Part shown: positions 6,785-11,923 of the stretch, piece by piece
Position numbering within the stretch: the stretch's first letter is position 1
Layout: every line of letters begins with the position of its first letter
Origin: CAYFUF01 sp964394795
GTDB lineage: Bacteria > Bacillota > Clostridia > Tissierellales > Peptoniphilaceae
Length of the DNA stretch: 11,923 nucleotides
Assembly (NCBI GenBank): GCA_964394795.1
Contig: CAYMYX010000041.1
Span: 1 to 11,923 of the forward strand
Direction: 5' to 3'
Notes under the pieces: generated by a model
What the model was told of the DNA's origin: nothing
The model's database searches: none
What the model saw: only the letters and a program-made list of their open reading frames with translations
Translations under genes and position numbers: made by a program

Positions 6785-7346
6785 TGTCGTGGCCGACATC
6801 AAAGGCCTCCACCTGTTTACCATCGACGATTTCACCTTTGAAAAGGGACACATCTACCTCTTAACCGGAGAAAATGGAACGGGGAAAAGCTCTCTACTCA
6901 AGTCCTTTATCGGTCAGTTTCCTTTTATCACCGGAGACATCGAAATCGATGGGAAGCTGATCTATCAGCCCCAAGACCCTTACATCTATCAACGAACCAT
7001 GAAGGATAACTTTAAGCTGTTTAGCTTAACCGAAAAACAAACGGACCCTCTGGTCGACAAGTTGGATCTCAGGGAAAGCCTCACCAAGCAGGTAGATGTC
7101 TTATCCGGAGGTCAACGCCAAAAGTTAGCCTTTATCCGGTCCTACTTATTGGCAGAGGATATCCTCATTCTCGATGAGCCCTTTGCTCAAATGGATGCAC
7201 TTTCAAGGGAAACATGTTATGAACTGCTCAACGAATGGATGAATGAGAAGCGGATTGTTATCATGGTGTCTCACCATAAGGTTGACTCTGGTAACTACGA
7301 CAGGGAAGTTCGAATTGAAGACAAAAAAATAAAAGACGTAGGCTGA
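6768..7346 (+). CDS. tupC: Tungstate ABC transporter ATP-binding protein TupC
   Basis: TupC hydrolyses ATP on the cytoplasmic face to drive tungstate import through TupB. At 192 residues it is a compact nucleotide-binding domain but complete: Walker A GENGTGKS (34-41), Q-loop around Gln67-Gln69, ABC signature LSGGQRQ (112-118), Walker B ILILDEP (132-138), D-loop near 141-145, and the switch His169 in VSHH. The ATG at 6768 lies inside the end of tupB, a few bases after a GGGG stretch. The last codons (for KDVG) form the 5' arm of the operon terminator, so the C-terminal tail is partly dictated by that hairpin. Neighbouring tupA and tupB identify the substrate; sequence alone would only say ABC ATPase. 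Confidence 0.92.
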   Translation: MIRLHNVVADIKGLHLFTIDDFTFEKGHIYLLTGENGTGKSSLLKSFIGQFPFITGDIEIDGKLIYQPQDPYIYQRTMKDNFKLFSLTEKQTDPLVDKLDLRESLTKQVDVLSGGQRQKLAFIRSYLLAEDILILDEPFAQMDALSRETCYELLNEWMNEKRIVIMVSHHKVDSGNYDREVRIEDKKIKDVG

Positions 7347-7370
7347 GATTGCCTACGTCTTTTGATTTTT
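7331..7370. terminator. Bidirectional intrinsic terminator of tupC and DUF1576 gene
   Basis: AAAAGACGTAGGC (7331-7343) pairs perfectly over 13 bp with GCCTACGTCTTTT (7351-7363), with a 7-base loop that contains the tupC stop codon TGA (7344-7346). T-rich sequence follows on the plus strand (7360-7370). An A-rich tract (7323-7334) precedes it and supplies the U tract for minus-strand transcripts. It therefore serves both convergent operons, whose stop codons are only 30 bases apart. Confidence 0.92.
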
Positions 7371-7376
7371 CGGTTG

Positions 7377-8654
7377 TTATAATTCTTGATAGCGCTTTGG
7401 ATGGAATCGTTGACGAAGCGCTTGTAGGACGGGTAGGTAGGTGATTGAGACGATACCTCCGGCCAAACCGTTATTGTACAGGTTCATCCAACCGTGGAGA
7501 GATGCCAAGTTGGTTGCAACACCGGCGTGCATGAAACCGGCAATAATACCAGCGATGATGCCGTACTCACCTGCAAATGGAGCCAGCGTGGTGGAGAACA
7601 TGGCAACGAGCATCGCTAACGTTGAAGAGGACTCGAGGGGACTCAACTGGAAGGCAATGAACACACCCAACATAACAGGAATGCTGTTTAACGGATGCTT
7701 ACCTTGTGCGGCAAAGCCGGTCATGAAGTATAGGGAAGCGTGAACCGGGCCGGTAAACTTTGCTCCGTTAAGTCTTACGTATGCCCAAGCGATTAAGGTA
7801 ATAACTCCCATGTTGAAGAGTACGTTACCTAAGGAGTGGTCTTGGTAGAAAGCGCGGTTGGAACGACCGGTGTCTCTAAGCAAGTCCCGGTAACCGGAAA
7901 GCCCTTTGTTGATAACTAAACCCATAACAACGAGGATAAGGCCAATACCCAAAATAAAGTAGGAAATGAGGGTATCGTCACCTTCATATAAACCGGTTGC
8001 TGCCGGTTCGAATACTACACCAATCATTCGGAAGCTGTTGGCAATGACGATAACGAGCAAACCGATAACGAAACCGATGTTATACAGGTTATATCCCTTA
8101 TGGTAAGCACCCTTTGCACCCGCAACACCAGGGGTGACGACGCCTACTAGGAAACCGGCAATAGAGCCAACGACAATGCCTACAGGGAGGCTAAAATATT
8201 CGTTTAAGGCAAGAGTACTGACCAGAGCGGAAGCGCCGGTAGTGAAATAGATAATAGGAAGACCGGGAGAAATTCCCATTATCTTCGCATAGACAAATCC
8301 TCCAAGTACGAGAGGAATAGAGTTCACAAAGTTAGTTCCATAAAAACTATATCCAAAAACAGAAACCATAGCAGCAATGAGAATACCGGACATAGGCGCT
8401 TTTAAGATATGTACCAGAAGCGTCATAATCAGCATATTGATGGCGCCGTTAAGTAAAGCAGCGCCCATACCACCGATTTCAATATAGTCAGTGTTTAACA
8501 TACTTGGGCTGGTTATAATCCTGCGTAGACCTTCAATGCTATCGGAAAAATCTTGAAATAAGAACGAAGATAGAAATGCAACTGCAGCAAAAGCATAGAA
8601 GAAGTAAATCATTATCTTTCTATCTCTTACCGTTAAGGTGGTTTTTTGTGCCAA
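7377..8654 (-). CDS. DUF1576 family integral membrane protein
   Basis: The product is a 425-residue polytopic membrane protein that I recognise as DUF1576, a Bacillota family with no established function. It is two similar halves. GGMGAALLNG (61-70) with NSIPLVLGGFVYA (111-123) in the first half matches HSLGNVLFNM (273-282) with NSIPVMLGVFIAF (323-335) in the second. HKGYNLYNIGFVIG (185-198) matches HGWMNLYNNGLAGG (387-400). About ten or more hydrophobic segments are present, and such an inverted or tandem duplication is typical of transporters and channels. The start is TTG 8654, with AGAGGAG eight to nine bases upstream (8663-8669). It follows proC by 27 nt and shares its strand, so it is probably the last gene of the proline operon. 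A role in transport is inferred only. Confidence 0.85.
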   Translation of the reverse strand: MAQKTTLTVRDRKIMIYFFYAFAAVAFLSSFLFQDFSDSIEGLRRIITSPSMLNTDYIEIGGMGAALLNGAINMLIMTLLVHILKAPMSGILIAAMVSVFGYSFYGTNFVNSIPLVLGGFVYAKIMGISPGLPIIYFTTGASALVSTLALNEYFSLPVGIVVGSIAGFLVGVVTPGVAGAKGAYHKGYNLYNIGFVIGLLVIVIANSFRMIGVVFEPAATGLYEGDDTLISYFILGIGLILVVMGLVINKGLSGYRDLLRDTGRSNRAFYQDHSLGNVLFNMGVITLIAWAYVRLNGAKFTGPVHASLYFMTGFAAQGKHPLNSIPVMLGVFIAFQLSPLESSSTLAMLVAMFSTTLAPFAGEYGIIAGIIAGFMHAGVATNLASLHGWMNLYNNGLAGGIVSITYLPVLQALRQRFHPKRYQEL

Positions 8655-8681
8655 GAATTATTCTCCTCTATTAATTTTTTC

Positions 8682-9485
8682 TTACTCCTTTACATCCGGC
8701 TCATCCACTTTTAGTTCGGTTACGAGATTCATTACCAGGCTTCGGAAGTTCCTTTCCTCTAAATAAGAGACGCCTTGGATGGTTATGCCAGCCGGTGAAC
8801 AAACCATATCTTTAATCTCTGCGGGGTGCTTACCTTCCAAAATCATGCGACCCGTCCCGATAAGGGTTTGGGCGACATATTTGTAGGAGGCAGAGCGGGG
8901 AAGTCCCGCTTGAACACCGCCATCGGCTAATGCTTCAGCAAACATGGCGATGTAGGCTGGGCTTGCACCACTTAGGATGGTAGCCACTTCAATCAAACCT
9001 TCATCGACTTCATCCACCAGCGAAGAGCTGGCTAAGAGCGCGATGATCTCTCTTTTTTCATTTTCGCTTACAGCTTCGTTGGCAGCCAAGGTTATCACAC
9101 CTTCATTAACCTGAGCGCAAACATTTGGCATGATACGGATAATCTTCTTCTTTTCGGGGAAATAACCGCCAATATCGTCGAGGCTCACACCCGCGGCCAT
9201 CGATACCAGGATCTTGTCGTCACTCACAGCTTCTTTAATTTCTGTGAGGACTTGGCCGAGTATGTGAGGTTTGACCCCTAAGAAAATAATATCAGATACT
9301 TCAACAACTTCCCGATTGGTCCGGCAAGAATTAGCCCCGTGTTCTTGGGCAAATTTCTCCGCCTTCTCCACATTCCGATTGGCAATGTAGACCTGAGAAG
9401 CGATATCCTCGTGCTCCCTCAGTAGACTCGAAGCGATTGCTCCCGCCATATTCCCAATGCCGATAAATCCAACCTTCTTCTCCAC
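8682..9485 (-). CDS. proC: Pyrroline-5-carboxylate reductase ProC
   Basis: ProC reduces 1-pyrroline-5-carboxylate to L-proline with NAD(P)H, the last step of the pathway. The 267-residue protein starts with the dinucleotide-binding GFIGIGNMAGA (6-16), then shows GVKPHIL, SMAAGVSL, a MPNVCAQVNEGV segment where MPN-TPA is more usual, and the dimer domain with LSGASPAYIAMFAEALADGGVQAGL. The signature near the C-terminus reads CSPAGITIQG; the commonly conserved GG is AG but the catalytic-type threonine is kept. The frame is open into proB up to 9557, but GTG 9485 is the right start: AAGGAGG from the last proB codons sits six bases upstream and the family N-terminus begins there. One base separates the proB stop from the start, pointing to coupled translation. 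Confidence 0.95.
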   Translation of the reverse strand: MEKKVGFIGIGNMAGAIASSLLREHEDIASQVYIANRNVEKAEKFAQEHGANSCRTNREVVEVSDIIFLGVKPHILGQVLTEIKEAVSDDKILVSMAAGVSLDDIGGYFPEKKKIIRIMPNVCAQVNEGVITLAANEAVSENEKREIIALLASSSLVDEVDEGLIEVATILSGASPAYIAMFAEALADGGVQAGLPRSASYKYVAQTLIGTGRMILEGKHPAEIKDMVCSPAGITIQGVSYLEERNFRSLVMNLVTELKVDEPDVKE

Positions 9486-9486
9486 C

Positions 9487-10293
9487 TTAGTCCTCCTTAG
9501 GCAAAAACAGCGTTGCTTCCTGCTCACCTTCAAATAGTTTTTGAAGGACATCCTCAATGCCTCCGTTAGAGAGGATCATGGGGATGCCATAGGTATTGAC
9601 CATTCGGGCAGCCTCAATTTTCGTTAGGATGCCACCGGTGCCGTATTCATTTGCTGTCCCAATGCGAACTTTGGTCATTTGCTCATCCAAATTTCGCACT
9701 TCTTGGATAAGCTTGGCATCCGGATATTCCTTAGGATTCTTGTCGTATAGCCCATTAACGTCGCTAAGGATGATCAAAGCACCTGCGTTCCACAGGTTAG
9801 CTACCTGAGCAGACAGCGTATCGTTATCGCCGATTTTAATTTGATCGACGCTCACGGTATCGTTTTCATTAATAATGGGAACGACCCCTTCATCTGCCAA
9901 TGTGAATAGGGTGTTGCGAATATTCAGCGATCGCTCTTCTGTGAAGAAGTCATCTTTGGTCAAGAGAAGCTGACCAATAAAGACGTTATGAAGGGAAAAG
10001 TGATTGCTGTAGGCGGCCATAAGCTCCACTTGCCCAATAGCACAAAGGGCTTGCTTATAATGGATATCACTCTTTCTCGACCAACGGTTGGTTCTGGATA
10101 CACCGGCAATTCTCGCACCGGAGCTCACTATGACGACTTGGATTCCACGCTCTCTCAGAAAAATCACTTGTTTCGTCAGATTTTCCAAGAATTCATGGTC
10201 TACCGTACCATCTTCTTTAGCCAACGTGTTACTACCTATTTTAATCACTAACTTATGGCTGGTTTGTAAAATATCTTTTATCATGACGCTCAT
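9487..10293 (-). CDS. proB: Glutamate 5-kinase ProB, short form without PUA
   Basis: ProB phosphorylates glutamate to gamma-glutamyl phosphate, the first and usually feedback-inhibited step of proline synthesis. The 268 residues form only the amino-acid kinase domain: KIGSNTL (18-24), IVSSGARIAG (55-64), INENDTVSVDQIKIGDNDTLSAQVA (141-165), LSDVNGLYDKNP (176-187) and GTGGILTKIEAA (218-229). E. coli ProB is about 367 residues because it carries a C-terminal PUA domain, which is absent here as in several Firmicutes. Two starts are possible: ATG 10293, or ATG 10284 three codons later, which has a better distance from the AAAGGATG site. The gene follows proA by about 43 nt and contains the proC ribosome site in its last codons. 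Confidence 0.95.
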   Translation of the reverse strand: MSVMIKDILQTSHKLVIKIGSNTLAKEDGTVDHEFLENLTKQVIFLRERGIQVVIVSSGARIAGVSRTNRWSRKSDIHYKQALCAIGQVELMAAYSNHFSLHNVFIGQLLLTKDDFFTEERSLNIRNTLFTLADEGVVPIINENDTVSVDQIKIGDNDTLSAQVANLWNAGALIILSDVNGLYDKNPKEYPDAKLIQEVRNLDEQMTKVRIGTANEYGTGGILTKIEAARMVNTYGIPMILSNGGIEDVLQKLFEGEQEATLFLPKED

Positions 10294-10336
10294 CCTTTAC
10301 CCTATTGTCCCGAAATATCGACCAAAATTTATTAAA

Positions 10337-11578
10337 TTATGGTCTTTTTTGTCCGTATCCCATGACAATATACTTGCTAGTCACCAATTGATTCACCCCA
10401 ATTGGGCCTCTGGCGTGGAGTTTCTGGGTGCTGATGCCCATCTCGCCACCGAAACCAAAAACACCCCCATCAGTGAAGCGGGTTGAGGCGTTGACATAGA
10501 CAGCCGCAGCATCCACTCTCCTCTGGAAGAGGTTAGCATTTTCTAAATTCTCGGTGAGGATTGCCTCGGAATGCTTCGTACCATATTGTTCAATATGGGC
10601 GATGGCTTCCTCCACCGAGTCTACAATGCGGACAGCGAGGATCATGTCCAGATACTCTGTCGCCCAATCCGCCTCCGTAGCTTCCTCCGCCTCGATAAGC
10701 TCTAGGCTCTTGGGGCAAGCTCTTAGGGTCACTCGGCTAGCGAATCTCTCCGCCAAGGCAGGTAAGAACGCTTCAGCAATCGTTTCATGGACCAGAACAG
10801 TCTCCACCGTATTGCAAGTACCGGGTCTTTGGGTCTTGGCATTATCAACAACCTCCACCGCTTGGTCCAGCTTAGCGCTCGCATCCACAAAGATATGGCA
10901 GTTACCGGTACCCGTCTCAATGGTAGGGACGGTGGCGTTCATGACCACATTGTGAATCAGGTCCGCACCACCACGAGGGATAACAAGATCAATATAGTCA
11001 TTGAGCTTAATAAGCTCGTTGACGACTTCTCGTCCACCCTCATCGAGATATTGGATGATGTCAGGATCAATTTCGCTGGCAGCAAGCCCTTCCTTGATCA
11101 CCTTCACGAGGGCCATATTCGAGTGCACCGCCGTTGAACTTCCCCTAAGGAGGATACAATTACCGCTCTTTAAAGCCAAAGCAAAAGCATCCACCGTAAC
11201 GTTAGGGCGGGATTCATAGATGATGGCGATAGTGCCCAGAGGGACATTCATTCGGCTGATGGTCAAGTCGTCTTCCGTGGTCCAAGTCCGGTCGCTGGAC
11301 CAAATCGGATCAGGAAAGGCAATGACTTCCTTTAGGGCATCGATCATGCCTTGAATTCGATCAGGGTTGAGGCTAAGCCTGTCAATTAGGCTGTCCTTCA
11401 TTCCGTTCTTTTTCGCTTCTTCGATATCGATTGCATTCTGCTTCAGGATGTAGTCTTTTTTGTTATGTAGTGCTTCCATTACCTGCTTTAGTCCTTCATT
11501 CTTCGCATAACTTTTGGCCATCCCAAGGACCGGACTGAGTTCCTTTAGACGTCTTGCTTTTTCAATAAGTATAGACAT
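10337..11578 (-). CDS. proA: Gamma-glutamyl phosphate reductase ProA
   Basis: ProA reduces gamma-glutamyl phosphate with NADPH to glutamate-5-semialdehyde, which cyclises to pyrroline-5-carboxylate. From ATG 11578 it is 413 residues, the usual size. It belongs to the aldehyde dehydrogenase superfamily. Visible motifs are PLGTIAIIYESRPNVTVDAFALALKSGNCILLRG, IPRGGADLI, ETGTGNCHIFVD, and NAKTQRPGTCNTVETVLVH with the presumed catalytic cysteine at 255. An ATG at 11593 would add five residues, but the downstream ATG begins the family-like MSILIEKAR sequence. It also leaves a 26-nt leader from the proposed promoter, against about 10 nt for the other start. It is the first gene of the operon. Confidence 0.95.
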   Translation of the reverse strand: MSILIEKARRLKELSPVLGMAKSYAKNEGLKQVMEALHNKKDYILKQNAIDIEEAKKNGMKDSLIDRLSLNPDRIQGMIDALKEVIAFPDPIWSSDRTWTTEDDLTISRMNVPLGTIAIIYESRPNVTVDAFALALKSGNCILLRGSSTAVHSNMALVKVIKEGLAASEIDPDIIQYLDEGGREVVNELIKLNDYIDLVIPRGGADLIHNVVMNATVPTIETGTGNCHIFVDASAKLDQAVEVVDNAKTQRPGTCNTVETVLVHETIAEAFLPALAERFASRVTLRACPKSLELIEAEEATEADWATEYLDMILAVRIVDSVEEAIAHIEQYGTKHSEAILTENLENANLFQRRVDAAAVYVNASTRFTDGGVFGFGGEMGISTQKLHARGPIGVNQLVTSKYIVMGYGQKRP

Positions 11579-11593
11579 AGTAATCCATTCCAT

Positions 11594-11923
11594 TCTTTCA
11601 GATTGCTATCAATATACCACATCCAAGTACAGTGCAGAAGATTTCGTTACATAAAGCTTTGTATAAATATTGATAAAAGAAACGATTTCCACCAACTGAA
11701 ACTAGTATATCATAACAAATATTGAAATAATAAACTTTTCATTCGGGAGAAAATGAATATATATACAAAACATACCAATGTTTAATTTTCGAAAATTTAG
11801 TACAATTTTTTCATGATTTGTAGAAGATTGTCAAATACAGTGTTTCAGCGGGATTTTGTCCATTAACGCGAAAAAGATTCCAAAAATGCCGTTGTTTTTT
11901 CATAAAATATGGTGTAACCTTAT
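11594..11923. other. AT-rich intergenic region upstream of proA
   Basis: No gene is visible on either strand in this 330-nt stretch. It contains the candidate proA promoters and a perfect 14-bp palindrome AATTTTCGAAAATT (11784-11797) that could be an operator. No T-box antiterminator core (GGGTGG..CCGCG type) is seen on the minus strand, although proline genes in some Bacillota use one. The right end may contain the 5' region of a gene outside the window. Confidence 0.6.
11604..11619 (-). promoter_or_regulatory. Candidate extended -10 promoter of the proline operon
   Basis: On the minus strand the sequence TGGTATATT reads as TG-n followed by a good -10 hexamer (TATATT, 11616 to 11611). It would start transcription near 11604, about 26 bases before the proA ATG at 11578. 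The -35 region at 16-18 nt is poor (TTCTGC-like), which an extended -10 can offset. A second extended -10 of the same kind, TGATATACT, lies at 11712-11704. A perfect TTGACA at 11834-11829 lacks a matching -10. Confidence 0.45.

Noticed and set aside
9486..9557. Upstream extension of proC into proB
   Set aside because: The extra 24 residues are basic and unlike ProC; the GTG at 9485 has an ideal AAGGAGG and the family N-terminus.
10088..10486. Plus-strand 132-codon frame over the proA-proB junction
   Set aside because: It is antisense to two well-supported genes, has no family resemblance and no convincing ribosome site.
1..11923. CRISPR array, insertion sequence, phage, tRNA or rRNA
   Set aside because: No regularly spaced repeats, transposase, terminal repeats, or RNA gene sequences were seen.

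Overview
The window looks like a chromosomal segment of a low-to-mid GC anaerobic Bacillota, most likely class Clostridia. The reasons are strong GGAGG-type ribosome binding sites, several TTG/GTG starts, AT-rich intergenic DNA around coding DNA of moderate GC, a TupABC tungstate importer, a MoeA fused to a PBP-like domain, and a DUF1576 membrane protein. A genus cannot be named from the sequence alone.

Left half, plus strand (about 287-7346): a tightly packed operon for molybdenum/tungsten cofactor synthesis and metal uptake. The order is moaA, moaC, a MOSC-domain protein, a stand-alone moeA, a second moeA fused to a PBP-like domain and cut by an assembly gap, then tupA, tupB and tupC. MoaA and MoaC make cyclic pyranopterin monophosphate from GTP. 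The two MoeA proteins act at the final metal-insertion step, and TupABC imports the oxyanion, most likely tungstate. moaD, moaE and mogA/moaB are not visible. The 286-nt AT-rich leader before moaA holds nested long inverted repeats that could form a structured regulatory RNA. A perfect hairpin sits between tupA and tupB. The operon ends in a bidirectional terminator whose 5' arm is made from the last codons of tupC.

Right half, minus strand (about 11578 down to 7377): a proline biosynthesis operon in the order proA, proB, proC, followed 27 nt later by a DUF1576 integral membrane protein of unknown function. ProB, ProA and ProC carry out glutamate to proline. ProB is the short form without a PUA domain. 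The two operons converge on the shared terminator.

The run of N at 4969-5068 is exactly 100 bases, so it is almost certainly a placeholder gap of unknown size. The apparent reading frame running from moeA through the gap into tupA is an artefact. The last 330 nt (11594-11923) are AT-rich, with a plausible extended -10 promoter for proA and no visible gene. Most of the window is recognisable housekeeping metabolism. The parts that are not textbook are the moaA leader, the paired MoeA proteins next to Tup, and the DUF1576 gene in the proline operon.
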